A stretch of 64,000 nucleotides of DNA from Syntrophaceae bacterium UBA2188 (GTDB taxonomy: Bacteria > Desulfobacterota > BSN033 > UBA1163). Within the stretch, counting starts at the first letter, position 1, and every line of letters starts with the position of its first letter. Positions 52,697 through 62,069 of the stretch are shown one piece after another. Where the stretch lies: positions 3,869 through 67,868 of the forward strand of contig DCVM01000184.1 in the NCBI GenBank assembly GCA_002327985.1. The letters run 5' to 3'. The translations under genes were made by a program, and so were the position numbers. A model generated the notes under the pieces. It did not search any database. It saw only the letters and a list, made by a program, of their open reading frames with translations, and was not told the DNA's origin.

Positions 52697-53685
52697 ACTC
52701 CATTAAATTTCCTCAAACGGACAAATATGGACCGAATGCCCCCCATCAATCCATTGGGCATAAATACAATCGCCAAAAATAACAGTACACCGTAAATCAC
52801 CATCCGGTATTCGGGAATCATTTGCAGAAACTCTGGAACGACGTTTAGAAGAAGTGTTCCCAAAATTGGGCCAATCAACGTTCCCGCCCCCCCAACCACC
52901 AAAAAAACAATTGCCTCAAAGGAAACATATAGGGAAGAAACCGCTGGCGTTATGACACCGACCAACCAGGAATAAAAACTGCCTGCTACCCCTGCAAAAA
53001 AAGCCCCAATGGTAAAGGCAAGCAACTTGAATCGCATAGGATCGACGCCGATGGATTCTGCCAGGACCTCATCTCTGCGGATGGCCAGAAAAGCCCTGCC
53101 AGTCCTCGAATCAATCAACCGCCGAGTAAAGAACAAAAGAAAGCAAGTGGTAACTAAGATCAAGTAATACTGGGATGCTGGAGAATGGAAGGAAATTTCC
53201 TTCTGGGAAAAAAGAACGATGGAATCGGGGGGAGGAATACCATAAATCCCACTCGATCCCCCTGTCAAACTAATCCAGTTTTCAAGGATAATGGTGACAA
53301 TGATTCCAAAACCCATCGTGCAGATAGCAAAATATGATCCTTTTGAACGCAGGGCAGGAATCCCAATCAGAAACCCTACGAATGCAGACATAATGGCTGC
53401 CACGGGCAGAGCGAACCAGTAAGACCACCCTAATTTCATCACCAGCAGGGTAGAGGTATAGGCTCCAATACCAAAGAAGGAGCCATGGCAAATAGAAACC
53501 TGGCCGGTATACCCTAAAATAATATTGAGACTCAAAACCAGTATTGTCCAGATGCCACTGAGGGCAATAATGTAAGAGTAGTACCGTTCCGTTATCATCC
53601 AAGGAACGGTCAGGAGAAGAACCGTGATCCCTACCCATAGACCCAATTTTATAATTTTCGAATTCTTGTTGGTACTTAATTTCAT
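52693..53685 (-). CDS. livM: ABC transporter permease (LivM-like)
   Basis: A 330-residue membrane protein with about nine hydrophobic segments. LivM landmarks are NIILGYTGQVSICHGSFFGIGAYTS and RAFLAIRRDEVLAESIGVD, followed by FAGVAGSFYSWLVGVITP and VGGAGTLIGPILGT. It pairs with LivH as the transmembrane channel. A 207-base gap containing a 10-bp hairpin separates it from livH, which is unusual for this operon type. Confidence 0.94.
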   Translation of the reverse strand: MKLSTNKNSKIIKLGLWVGITVLLLTVPWMITERYYSYIIALSGIWTILVLSLNIILGYTGQVSICHGSFFGIGAYTSTLLVMKLGWSYWFALPVAAIMSAFVGFLIGIPALRSKGSYFAICTMGFGIIVTIILENWISLTGGSSGIYGIPPPDSIVLFSQKEISFHSPASQYYLILVTTCFLLFFTRRLIDSRTGRAFLAIRRDEVLAESIGVDPMRFKLLAFTIGAFFAGVAGSFYSWLVGVITPAVSSLYVSFEAIVFLVVGGAGTLIGPILGTLLLNVVPEFLQMIPEYRMVIYGVLLFLAIVFMPNGLMGGIRSIFVRLRKFNGV

Positions 53686-53756
53686 TTATTTAGCTTATAT
53701 ATCTCAGCAAATTTATTATTTTCTTTTGTCTTAGCCAGAGTGCCTATCTGATCAGC

Positions 53757-53788
53757 GATGTAAAATTAGCTGTGGAATATTTTACATC
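53757..53788. other. Hairpin in the livH-livM gap
   Basis: GATGTAAAAT (53757-53766) pairs perfectly with ATTTTACATC (53779-53788) across a 12-base loop. No U-run follows on the minus strand. The rest of the 53686-53892 gap shows no gene. It may set the relative expression of livH and the downstream genes. Confidence 0.4.
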
Positions 53789-53892
53789 TCCTCCATAGAA
53801 GAACCTGTGTTTTAGGATGCCAAGCGAAAAGCCCTAGTTCCCATGTCTGCGAAGAAGTTATTATGTCAATTTTGGCAACCAAGTATAAGCTA

Positions 53893-54756
53893 TTATTTCT
53901 CTTCCCGACCGAACAATCCTGAAGGCTTAACCGAAAGTACTACAACCATGGCGCCAAAGGCAAAAAGGTCCTTGTATGCTGCAGAAATGTATCCAGCCCC
54001 TAGACCTTCAATGACTCCCAAGATCAACCCCCCAAGGATGGCTCCAGGAATGCTCCCCATTCCTCCTAAGATGATAATGGCAAAGGCTTTAAGTAGAGGG
54101 GCCATACCCATGTGGGGGTGAACAAGGAAGATGGGCCCGATTAAGGAACCTGCTGCCGCTGCCAGAGCGCTGCCCAGGGCAAATACCATGGAACCCACCC
54201 GATTGGGGTTCACCCCTATAAGAAGGGCTGCTTCTCTGTCCTGCCCTACTGCTCGAATTGTCCGTCCCACCAGAGTCTTTTGGACAAAAAAATGGAGAAC
54301 CAAGATGAGCAGAGCTGTGGCCACGGTCATTAAAAGCCTCTGGAGTGTAATAGAAATACCCCAGAAGGAAACCTGTTGATCCAGGAGGGGAGGAAATTTC
54401 CGAAACTCAGCCCCCCAGAGGAGCACTGCCCCATTCTCCAGAATGATTAGAAGAGATAGGGCTACGATGAAGGCATTGATGCGAGAGGCTCCCTGTACAG
54501 GACGGAAGAATACTCGCTCGATCACCACCCCAAGCCCAGCCATGATGATCATAGATAGACCAACTGCTGCAAAAAAGTTAAGATGATATTCCACAACCAG
54601 AAAATAACTGACATAAGCCCCCAACATGTAGATCATACCATGGGCAAAGTTGGGCACATGGAGTATCCCGTAGATCAACGTAAGACCCAAAGCTACAAGG
54701 GCATAAACACTCCCAAGGATGATCCCATTGATCAATTGTTGAAAGAATATGGACAT
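53893..54756 (-). CDS. livH: ABC transporter permease (LivH-like)
   Basis: A 287-residue membrane protein with seven to eight hydrophobic segments. It opens FFQQLINGIILGSVYALVAL and GLTLIYGILHVPNFAHGMIY, as LivH does, and ends with AIIILGGMGSIPGAILGG. It follows the acyl-CoA ligase gene by nine bases. Confidence 0.95.
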   Translation of the reverse strand: MSIFFQQLINGIILGSVYALVALGLTLIYGILHVPNFAHGMIYMLGAYVSYFLVVEYHLNFFAAVGLSMIIMAGLGVVIERVFFRPVQGASRINAFIVALSLLIILENGAVLLWGAEFRKFPPLLDQQVSFWGISITLQRLLMTVATALLILVLHFFVQKTLVGRTIRAVGQDREAALLIGVNPNRVGSMVFALGSALAAAAGSLIGPIFLVHPHMGMAPLLKAFAIIILGGMGSIPGAILGGLILGVIEGLGAGYISAAYKDLFAFGAMVVVLSVKPSGLFGREEK

Positions 54757-54765
54757 CCCAACTCC

Positions 54766-56295
54766 TTAATATCGGACAAGCCTTCCATATTTCTCCCTGA
54801 GCTGTGTCTTCAATACTTTACCCGCTGCATTCTTAGGCAGGGCTTTCAAGATTTCTACCGAAGTAGGTTTCTTATAACTTGATAGATTTTCCCGACAAAA
54901 AGCAATTACCTCTTCTTCGGAAAGGGATTGACCTTCTTTTGGGACCACCAGGGCCTTTATTGTCTCCCCCCACTTCTCATCCACCACTCCAATCACTGCA
55001 GCCTCAGCAATCCTTGGATGTCCATGTAACACTTCCTCAATCTCCCGAGGATAGATGTTTACCCCTCCACTTACAATGATGTCTTTCTTCCGGTCGGCGA
55101 TGTAGATATACCCTTCCTCATCCACCCTAGCCATATCGCCGGTATGCAGCCAGCCATCACGGATTACCTCTGCCGTGGCCTGCGGGTCTTTGTAGTACCC
55201 CTTCATAACTACCGGTCCACGGATTAGAATCTCCCCGACCTCTCCGGGAGCCACTCCTTTGCCGGATTCATCTGCCACCACCACTTCATGGTGGCTAAAG
55301 GCTTTACCCACGCATGCGATCTTGCGAAAAGCATCCTGAGGAAGAAGCACTGTGTCTACCCCACATGCTTCACTCAGTCCGTAAACCTCAAATAGCTGGG
55401 CATTGGGAAAAACTTCGTGAAATCTATTTTTGACCTTGACCGGGAAAATAGCTGCGGCTGACGTGTACGTCTTGACTGAGGAGGTGTCATAAGATTTTAA
55501 ATCAGGAAGCTGTAGGAAGGACGTAAGTATGGTAGGCACCATGGCCGTAGAAGTTATTCTTTCCCTCTCAATTATGCGCAGTATTTCTTGGAGATCCACC
55601 TTTTTTAACAAAACAAGGGTTTTCCCCATCATGACCCGCATAAAAAAGCTGGCCAGACCGCCCGTATGGAATACAGGAAAGACGACGAGATTGACATCAT
55701 CATGAACAAAACTCATATCAGTTGCACCATTGATGGAGGCCCAAATATAATTGCGATGAGTTACCAAGACCCCCTTGGGCTTTCCTGTGGTCCCGGCTGT
55801 GTAAACAATCATCAGTTCATCATTTTCGTCAACCTCCACTTTAGGCTCTTCAGCTGCCGAACCTTCCAGCAATCTTTCATAAGATAGAATCCCGCCCGAG
55901 ATATCCTGCCCCACCATAATATACTTCTCCACCTTGCTCACCTGGGGCCGCAGAAGGCTAATCGTCTCTTTGAAATCTTCATCAAAAATTAAAAACCTGG
56001 CATCGGAATGCTCTACCAAGGTAGCCAGTTCTTTCCATGAAAGTCGGGCATTCAGAGGAACCAGAACACCCCCTGCCTTGATAATTCCAAAATAACTCTC
56101 TACCATTGCCGGACAGTTGAAAAAGAGAGTGGCTACTTTTTCCCCTTTCTTCAATCCCAAACTCATCAAGCCATGCGCCAAACGATTTGACCTGCTGTTG
56201 AATTCCTCGTAAGATTCACGCATTTCCCCAAAAACTAGAGCGATTTTTTGTGGATATTTTCGGGCAGATTTTGTCAGGAAATATCCTATATTCAT
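54766..56295 (-). CDS. Acyl-CoA ligase (AMP-forming), inside the liv operon
   Basis: A 509-residue ANL enzyme from ATG 56295 (GGAGG six bases before; an ATG two codons upstream is too close). Motifs VYTAGTTGKPKGVLVTH, VYGLSEACGVD, HTGDMARVDEEGYIYIADRKKD and the A10 Lys in NAAGKVLKTQL are all intact. Its position between the binding-protein and permease genes strongly suggests it traps the imported acid as CoA thioester. The imported compound is therefore a carboxylic acid, not necessarily an amino acid. Confidence 0.93.
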   Translation of the reverse strand: MNIGYFLTKSARKYPQKIALVFGEMRESYEEFNSRSNRLAHGLMSLGLKKGEKVATLFFNCPAMVESYFGIIKAGGVLVPLNARLSWKELATLVEHSDARFLIFDEDFKETISLLRPQVSKVEKYIMVGQDISGGILSYERLLEGSAAEEPKVEVDENDELMIVYTAGTTGKPKGVLVTHRNYIWASINGATDMSFVHDDVNLVVFPVFHTGGLASFFMRVMMGKTLVLLKKVDLQEILRIIERERITSTAMVPTILTSFLQLPDLKSYDTSSVKTYTSAAAIFPVKVKNRFHEVFPNAQLFEVYGLSEACGVDTVLLPQDAFRKIACVGKAFSHHEVVVADESGKGVAPGEVGEILIRGPVVMKGYYKDPQATAEVIRDGWLHTGDMARVDEEGYIYIADRKKDIIVSGGVNIYPREIEEVLHGHPRIAEAAVIGVVDEKWGETIKALVVPKEGQSLSEEEVIAFCRENLSSYKKPTSVEILKALPKNAAGKVLKTQLREKYGRLVRY

Positions 56296-56308
56296 TCTCA
56301 TCCTCCCT

Positions 56309-57454
56309 CTATTTGGCGATGATCACAGGCTTCCCATCTCGCAGTTCACCAACAAAAGTTGGACCATGTCCTTGGCCCGTTTCGTCCACGCTGGTCCTTT
56401 CATAAACCGATTCTTTAAAGGGAATGACTTTCGGAACTGCCTCGCGAATCTTGTATGCGTCGGTGACTGTTCCCGCTTTCTCCATGGCATAAGCCGCTAT
56501 ATAGGTGGAGTCATACGATATGACAGAATAGGGTTCAAGGCGTGCTTTACTCCCGAACTTGGCTTGGAAGTCGGCGCGTAATTTCAAGTAAGGAGGTCGT
56601 TCCAGGTCGACGATTCCAACAATGACCAAGCTTCCTTCCACGTTCTTCGCTCCAGCCAACTCGATCCCTTTTTTGTGGAAGGTCTCCGGAAACATGAAGG
56701 GACCTTGCCAGCCCACCTCTCTGGCCTGTTTGACGATAAGAGCCGCAGGCTCATCTTGAGCAATGACCATCAGGACATCGGGGTTCAGGGCCTTCATTTT
56801 GGTCACCTGGGCATAGAAATCCGTTGTACCCCGATGTTCGCTGAATTCTTGAGCAAGAACAGTCCCCCCTTCCTTATTGAAGGCCGCAGTAAATATCGCA
56901 GTTGCACTCCTCCCTCGTTCATCGCTGTCCGCCAGGATGGCAACATTTTTCCATTTTTTGTACTGCACCGCTGCCTTAGCCAGATTTGGGAGCATGATAT
57001 CCGTTGTGGGGTTAATCCGAATGATCAGCTTGTTCCCTTTCCGGGTAATGTCTGGATGGGAGACTGTAGTTAAAATCAGAACTCTTTCTTTCTCATTAAT
57101 GCCCAGGGCGGCAAAGGCGCAACTGCTAACTATAGGTCCCAAAGTGATCGAAATCCGATCCAATGAAGCTAACTTCCTTAATCCAGCCACTGCCTTCTCC
57201 GCCTTGGCTTCATCATCGTAACCGACCGTTTCCAGCGAGTATCGCTTGCCCGCAACCTCGATTCCTCCACGGTCATTGATCTGAAAAACAGCCATGTCAA
57301 CTCCCATCTTCCAATTGGTGCCAAAATAAGCCAGACCTCCACTCATTGGCCCAATGACACCGATCTTTACCACCTCCGCTGCTTCCCCATAATGTGCAAA
57401 AAAAGCGGTAACAAATAAAGCGACAATCCCTAAAAGAACCAATCCTCTCTTCAT
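56309..57454 (-). CDS. livK: ABC transporter substrate-binding protein (LivK-like)
   Basis: A 381-residue periplasmic protein from ATG 57454, eight bases after GGGAGG. Signal peptide KRGLVLLGIVALFVTAFFAH is followed by VVKIGVIGPMSGGLAYFG, the classic opening of type I periplasmic binding proteins. AAVQYKKWKNVAILADSDE and VMVIAQDEPAALIVKQAREV are family segments. Proteins of this kind bind branched-chain amino acids or aromatic and alicyclic carboxylates. It heads the transporter operon. Confidence 0.93.
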   Translation of the reverse strand: MKRGLVLLGIVALFVTAFFAHYGEAAEVVKIGVIGPMSGGLAYFGTNWKMGVDMAVFQINDRGGIEVAGKRYSLETVGYDDEAKAEKAVAGLRKLASLDRISITLGPIVSSCAFAALGINEKERVLILTTVSHPDITRKGNKLIIRINPTTDIMLPNLAKAAVQYKKWKNVAILADSDERGRSATAIFTAAFNKEGGTVLAQEFSEHRGTTDFYAQVTKMKALNPDVLMVIAQDEPAALIVKQAREVGWQGPFMFPETFHKKGIELAGAKNVEGSLVIVGIVDLERPPYLKLRADFQAKFGSKARLEPYSVISYDSTYIAAYAMEKAGTVTDAYKIREAVPKVIPFKESVYERTSVDETGQGHGPTFVGELRDGKPVIIAK

Positions 57455-57480
57455 GGCGTTTTCCTCCCTTCTTGTTTGAA

Positions 57481-57651
57481 TTATTTTGTAGCTCTTTTCC
57501 CTTTCGTTTGACCCATTCGAAATCCCCAAATAGATTGTCCCAATGTCTTGAAAGTAGTCGTTTCATTGAGGCATAGAATGGCTTCTCTCCAAGGGAGAGA
57601 GGTCGCTCTTCTCTTAAAGAGGTCATAGAGGTTAAAAGTATAAACAGGCAT
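57481..57651 (-). pseudogene. Possible 5' remnant of an acyl-CoA ligase gene
   Basis: This 56-residue frame ends 27 bases upstream of livK. It contains NLYDLFKRRATSLPWREAIL and TFKTLGQSI, resembling the first 40 residues of ANL ligases (NLYDLL...RYPDREALI...TYKEL), and then diverges to a stop. There is no clear ribosome site. A 7-bp hairpin (57584-57600, loop AAG) lies inside it. It may be a decayed ligase start or a chance match; the remainder of the 57455-57675 gap holds nothing else. Confidence 0.3.
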
Positions 57652-57675
57652 ATCGAAATAATCTGGTTTTCTGGC

Positions 57676-58848
57676 TCAATAATTCTGAATTCTTGTCCAA
57701 TGTCCTGAAAGCAGTTGACGGGCTATGGTGATTTTTTGAATTTCAGTGCTTCCTGCACCTATAGTAGCAGCTATGGAATCCCTCAATATTCGTTCAACTT
57801 CATATTCACGCATATACCCGTATCCTCCATGGATCTGAATTGCATCTAACGCATTGGCTACCCTTGTCTCGGATATCGTTAGCTTTGCAATGGCTGCTTC
57901 CATCCGAGCAGGAATTCCTTTCTGTTTCATCCAGCCGGCCCGGTACACTAACATCCTGGATGCCTCCAGCCTACATTTCATATTGGATAGCCGTTCCTGT
58001 ATTAATTGAAACTCACCTATAGGTCTCCCAAACTGAACCCTCTTACGGGCGTATTTCACACACCGCTCGAGTTCATATTCCACTTGCCCTATACTACCTG
58101 CGAGTAAGCAGGCTCTTTCCCACTCAAGGGATTCATTGAGGATTGCGAATCCTTCGCCTTCCTCTCCTAAACGGTTTTCAACAGGCACGACACAATCTTC
58201 AAAAACAAGTTCCCCAGTCGGCGACGACCTCTGCCCCATCTTGTCAAGGGGAAGACTGGCAGAGAAACCAGGGAAATCTTTCTCTACTATGAAAGCTGTT
58301 ATTCCTTTTGGTCCCTTAGAGGGATCTATTGTTGCAAAAACCACTATAACGTTTGCAATCGGTCCATTGGTGATGAACATCTTTGTTCCGTTAAGAACAT
58401 ATTTGTCATCCTTTTTGACTGCTGTAGTCCTGAGGTTTGCTGCATCGGATCCTGCATCTGGTTCAGATAGGCCATATGCACCTATCCATTCTCCACTGCA
58501 CATGTTGGGCAGATATTTCTGCCTCTGTTCTTCTGTGCCAAATTTCCAGATAGGTATTTCTCCAATGACTATATGGGCGGCGAGGGAAAGGTAAAAACCT
58601 GCATCCCTGCATCCTGCACCAAACCCCTCCATCCCCGCCATCATGATCATAATATCTGCCCCGCCACCTCCATGCTGCTCTGGAATAGGGATTCCGAGGA
58701 TTCTTAATTTACCCGCCTTATTCCAGGCCTCCCAATTGAATTCACCCTTTATATCCCTCTCAGCAGCGCCAGGACTAACCTCATTCTCTGCAAACTTACG
58801 CATCTCATTGTAAAAAGTCTTTTGTTCAAAGTTCCACTCAAAATCCAT
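57676..58848 (-). CDS. Acyl-CoA dehydrogenase with isovaleryl-CoA-dehydrogenase-type catalytic Glu
   Basis: A 390-residue flavoenzyme with LSEPDAGSDAANLR and KMFITNG. The canonical base position is Ala365 (TIGAGSTEIQK), but Glu244 is found in SLEWERACLLAG, which matches the helix-G Glu of isovaleryl-CoA dehydrogenase (LDLERLVLAGG). Enzymes with the base here commonly act on 3-branched or long acyl-CoA. The end ILRDSIAATIG and HGGYGYMREYEVER are family standard. It feeds the MaoC and aldolase-like genes of block A. Confidence 0.92.
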   Translation of the reverse strand: MDFEWNFEQKTFYNEMRKFAENEVSPGAAERDIKGEFNWEAWNKAGKLRILGIPIPEQHGGGGADIMIMMAGMEGFGAGCRDAGFYLSLAAHIVIGEIPIWKFGTEEQRQKYLPNMCSGEWIGAYGLSEPDAGSDAANLRTTAVKKDDKYVLNGTKMFITNGPIANVIVVFATIDPSKGPKGITAFIVEKDFPGFSASLPLDKMGQRSSPTGELVFEDCVVPVENRLGEEGEGFAILNESLEWERACLLAGSIGQVEYELERCVKYARKRVQFGRPIGEFQLIQERLSNMKCRLEASRMLVYRAGWMKQKGIPARMEAAIAKLTISETRVANALDAIQIHGGYGYMREYEVERILRDSIAATIGAGSTEIQKITIARQLLSGHWTRIQNY

Positions 58849-58888
58849 GATTTCCCCCCTAATCTCTCGGATTTTTTAACCAATACTG

Positions 58889-59875
58889 CTAATAGGTGCT
58901 CGGCTTTAATGAGATACCAAGCATTTTTCTTGCCTGCATCGGAGTTGCGATTTCTCTATTTAACTCCTTTGCCAGCCGGACAACCCTTTCAACAAGCTCA
59001 GCATTGCTAATGCATAATTGACCCTTTCTGTAATAGATGGTGTCTTCCATGCCGGTCCTCACATGCCCACCGAGGAGGATGGCCATTGCTATCATCGGGA
59101 CATGAAAGTTTCCAACCCCAATGACCTCAAATATTGAGCTGGGTGGCAGTTCATCGATAAATGATAAAAGATTTTTAGGTGTGGGATAGCTTCCTGTTTG
59201 AAAACCCATTACAAGCTGAATCAAATATGGTTTTTTAATCAGGTCTCTCCCGATAAGATTATTGACGATCCAGAACTGACCTGTATGGTAAACCTCGAGT
59301 TCCGGTTTCACTCCATTTTCTACCATTGCTTTAGCATATTTCTCTGTATCGCCATAGGTAATTGGAGTGCAGACATCTCTATGGACCTCTTGATCACGAC
59401 CCCATAAGGGTGGTTTCCTGGGAGGGAGTGTCATTCTCGTAACAAAAGGCCCACAGTTAAGAGAGGCCAGTTCAGGATTGGCGTAAATTCCAGCCATCTT
59501 TTCTTCTAACGAAAGACCCGGACCGCCCCCAGTGGAGTTGTTGATGATGATTTCCGGGCATTTCTCCCTAATTAATCCATTGACTTCCCGGAAAACCGAC
59601 GGATCAGAGGAAACCTTGCTCGGATCATCGGGCCGTCGGGCATGAATATGAGCGATACTTGCTCCGGTTTTATAGGCCTCATATGCCTGCTCTGCCTGTT
59701 CCTCTTTTGTTTCTGGAAGATTCGGGTTCATCTCTTTTCCCTGGACCCCACCTGTAATTGCAACAGAGATAATTAACGGTGGCAGCCCTTTCCTTATCTT
59801 CGCCATCCATTCGTAACAGTTTTTAAAATCCCACCTGTAATCTTCCTCATTGAGTTTTAATTCTTCCAATGTCAT
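58889..59875 (-). CDS. Beta-keto acid cleavage enzyme (BKACE, DUF849)
   Basis: A 328-residue TIM-barrel protein. The zinc-binding HIHAR motif near residue 75, the INNSTGGGP loop, EVYHTGQFW and GGHVRTGMEDTIYY with the second His and the Glu/Asp are the signatures of BKACE proteins, founded by Kce of lysine fermentation. They condense a beta-keto acid with acetyl-CoA and cleave it to acetoacetate and a new acyl-CoA. An acid with a free carboxylate and a 3-oxo group is thus expected in the pathway. Confidence 0.92.
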   Translation of the reverse strand: MTLEELKLNEEDYRWDFKNCYEWMAKIRKGLPPLIISVAITGGVQGKEMNPNLPETKEEQAEQAYEAYKTGASIAHIHARRPDDPSKVSSDPSVFREVNGLIREKCPEIIINNSTGGGPGLSLEEKMAGIYANPELASLNCGPFVTRMTLPPRKPPLWGRDQEVHRDVCTPITYGDTEKYAKAMVENGVKPELEVYHTGQFWIVNNLIGRDLIKKPYLIQLVMGFQTGSYPTPKNLLSFIDELPPSSIFEVIGVGNFHVPMIAMAILLGGHVRTGMEDTIYYRKGQLCISNAELVERVVRLAKELNREIATPMQARKMLGISLKPSTY

Positions 59876-59884
59876 AAGTCCTCT

Positions 59885-60358
59885 TCATTCCCTTATCTCT
59901 TTATCATTGAACCTACTTGCAACAAGGATCTTTGATTCATGAACGTTGACCACCTCACCGCGCTGGTTTATCAACTTGCTTCTGAAGTGGACAATTCCCT
60001 TCTTCTCTTTTTTTAAAATCAAATCGATAACTTCAATCTCCAGATGAACGGTATCCCCGATTTTTATAGGGAACGTTAATCTAACATTGTCCATTCCATA
60101 AAACGCAATAAAGTTCTTGGGAAGAACACCTTGGGAGCCCAACCGAAAGGCAAGGCCTGAACCAACAACCAAACCCAACAAACCATGGGCGATTCTTTCT
60201 GCGAAGACTGTTTTCTTTGCATATTCAGAATCAGTATGGATCGGGTGCCAGTCCCCTGAAAAAGCGGAAAATAGTACTATATCTGCCTCAGTAATGGTTC
60301 TCGCAGGGGTTACAAATTTTTCTCCTATCTTATAATCTTCAAAGTATTCCTTTTCCAT
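59885..60358 (-). CDS. MaoC-like enoyl-CoA hydratase
   Basis: A 157-residue single hotdog protein from ATG 60358, eight bases after GGAG. The active-site run FSGDWHPIHTDSEYAKKTVF carries the Asp and His of R-specific hydratases, followed by RIAHGLLGLVVGSGL. It hydrates an enoyl-CoA or dehydrates an R-3-hydroxyacyl-CoA. It precedes the BKACE gene and follows a DUF35 gene, the same company as in steroid side-chain clusters (MaoC, DUF35 and Ltp2-like proteins). Confidence 0.92.
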   Translation of the reverse strand: MEKEYFEDYKIGEKFVTPARTITEADIVLFSAFSGDWHPIHTDSEYAKKTVFAERIAHGLLGLVVGSGLAFRLGSQGVLPKNFIAFYGMDNVRLTFPIKIGDTVHLEIEVIDLILKKEKKGIVHFRSKLINQRGEVVNVHESKILVASRFNDKEIRE

Positions 60359-60382
60359 TTTCAAAACTCCCCAGAAATATAA

Positions 60383-60865
60383 TTAGGATGGATCACCATC
60401 TTCCACTTTTTTAAAATATTTAATGTCTTTAAAACTTCCTACCCTATTTTCATTATAGACTGCCTCAACCGTTACCCCGATCTTTAGTTTTTTAAAATCT
60501 GATTCCTCAAGAAAGTGAAGAAATTCACTGTCTGCGCCATCAAGTTTTATTCGTCCGTACCCATAAGGAACAGGTCTTTTCTTCCCGGTTTCCGGGTCCA
60601 GGAATGAAAAATAAACCACAGTGAAGCTCTGGAGAATTCCGCGGTTACTTACCTCTACAAACTCATCCATTTCTATAAAACATCTTCCACATACCCGCCT
60701 TGGGGGTACATAAACATGGTCACATTTAGGGCATTTGATGCCCACAATCCTACCATTTTGCTTCAATTCCGTTACAAGCCTTCCTCCATACTTCCCCAGC
60801 GAATAATTGTACGGCAGTTCAATCTCTGATGATATAGTTAACAAAGGGTAATTTTTCCTAAACAT
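60383..60865 (-). CDS. Zinc-ribbon OB-fold protein DUF35, copy A
   Basis: A 160-residue DUF35 protein. An N-terminal helix (PYNYSLGKYGGRLVTELKQN) precedes the zinc ribbon KCPKCDHVYVPPRRVCGRC and the OB-fold. An AAGGAG box precedes the ATG. DUF35 proteins bind CoA esters and are needed by thiolase-fold partners; the likely partner is the thiolase-like protein encoded 23 bases upstream. Confidence 0.92.
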   Translation of the reverse strand: MFRKNYPLLTISSEIELPYNYSLGKYGGRLVTELKQNGRIVGIKCPKCDHVYVPPRRVCGRCFIEMDEFVEVSNRGILQSFTVVYFSFLDPETGKKRPVPYGYGRIKLDGADSEFLHFLEESDFKKLKIGVTVEAVYNENRVGSFKDIKYFKKVEDGDPS

Positions 60866-60888
60866 TTTACTGTCTCCTTGTTTAATTT

Positions 60889-62049
60889 TTAGTTAGGCCT
60901 GGGGCTGCCGATAAGAAGAACATCTGACCAAAAACAGCCCCCAAATCCAGTGGCAAGGGCCAATTTAGCACCCTCTATTTGATGTTCTCCTGCCTTCCCA
61001 CTTACCTGCATTGCAGCCTCTGCAACCCTGATCAAACCTGTAGCTCCAATGCAGTTTGTAGAAATAACCCCACCTGATGGGTTTATTGGAAATTCACCAC
61101 TCATTTCCGTCACTCCATCTGAAACCAGTCTTACTGCCTCCCCCTCATCACAAACCCCAAGGGCATCAATCCAAACTAATCCAGCGAAAGACGACGGGGT
61201 GTACATTTCAACTACATCTAATTCATGTAAAGGATCTCTAATTCCCGCGTTTTTATATACTTCCATACAGGCTTCATAAAGTGTAGGCATTCTTCCGGAT
61301 CTCTCTATATCGGTTAAGAAAGTATAGTTGTGCCTTGAAGAGACCTGATGTATCCATGCTGGCTTATCTGCAATCTTTTTTGCCTTATCCTCAGAAGCAA
61401 ATATTACGGCACAGGCACCATCTGTCCTGGGGCAAATGTCCAGTAATTTAATAGGGTAGGCTAACATTGGAGAAACTAGGACCTCTTCTACGGTAATCTG
61501 CTTCCTTAGATGGGCATAAGGATTTTTGAGAGCATTTTTCCTGTCTCTAACCGCAACAAGGGCGGCATCCCTTTCAGTAATACCATACTTGTACATGTAC
61601 TCGCATGCAGTACCAGCCAGTCCAGCCACAGCTCCCCCGAATGTTGGTCTCTCCCAGTAAGGATCACTACATGTGATAATGGCTGCGGTGGTATCAGATT
61701 CAGAGTTTTTTTCCCAACCAATAGCTAAAACCGTGTCAAAAAGGCCTGATGCCACATGATAATAACCTGCTATGGCTACAGTGGTACCAGTGGTCCCACC
61801 GGTGGTAACCTTCATCACTGGCTTATAGAGCCCCCCATTTCCATCAACACTCCACGTATCTACATAGTTGATACCCTCAAAATGATCCATGTTGCCAATA
61901 ACCACTGCGTCGATATCCTTCCGGGTTAACCCCGCATCCTCAAGAGCCCTGGACGTAGCTTCTTGAATCAACTCAACTCCATTAACATCCTTGCGGCTAC
62001 TTTTATGGTATGTCTGCCCTGTACCTACAATGGCTACCCTTCGTCCCAT
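60889..62049 (-). CDS. Thiolase-fold protein without Cys or His (Ltp2-like aldolase candidate), copy A
   Basis: A 386-residue thiolase-fold protein. The nucleophile position is Gly85 (KVTTGGTTGTTVAI, where thiolases have VENxCASG), and the C-terminal GHP motif is replaced by GGVISTNCIGATG, with Asn for His. It cannot perform thiolysis by the normal mechanism. Ltp2-type proteins, which lack the Cys and cleave tertiary beta-hydroxyacyl-CoA by retro-aldol reaction with a DUF35 partner, are the closest functional model I know. It is adjacent to a DUF35 gene. Confidence 0.88.
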   Translation of the reverse strand: MGRRVAIVGTGQTYHKSSRKDVNGVELIQEATSRALEDAGLTRKDIDAVVIGNMDHFEGINYVDTWSVDGNGGLYKPVMKVTTGGTTGTTVAIAGYYHVASGLFDTVLAIGWEKNSESDTTAAIITCSDPYWERPTFGGAVAGLAGTACEYMYKYGITERDAALVAVRDRKNALKNPYAHLRKQITVEEVLVSPMLAYPIKLLDICPRTDGACAVIFASEDKAKKIADKPAWIHQVSSRHNYTFLTDIERSGRMPTLYEACMEVYKNAGIRDPLHELDVVEMYTPSSFAGLVWIDALGVCDEGEAVRLVSDGVTEMSGEFPINPSGGVISTNCIGATGLIRVAEAAMQVSGKAGEHQIEGAKLALATGFGGCFWSDVLLIGSPRPN

Positions 62050-62069
62050 GACGTCTCTCCCTGTTTCGT

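Noticed and set aside
57297..57626. Minus-strand 109-residue frame overlapping the livK start
   Set aside because: It runs out of frame through the LivK signal peptide; composition is rich in Trp, Arg and Cys as in shadow frames.
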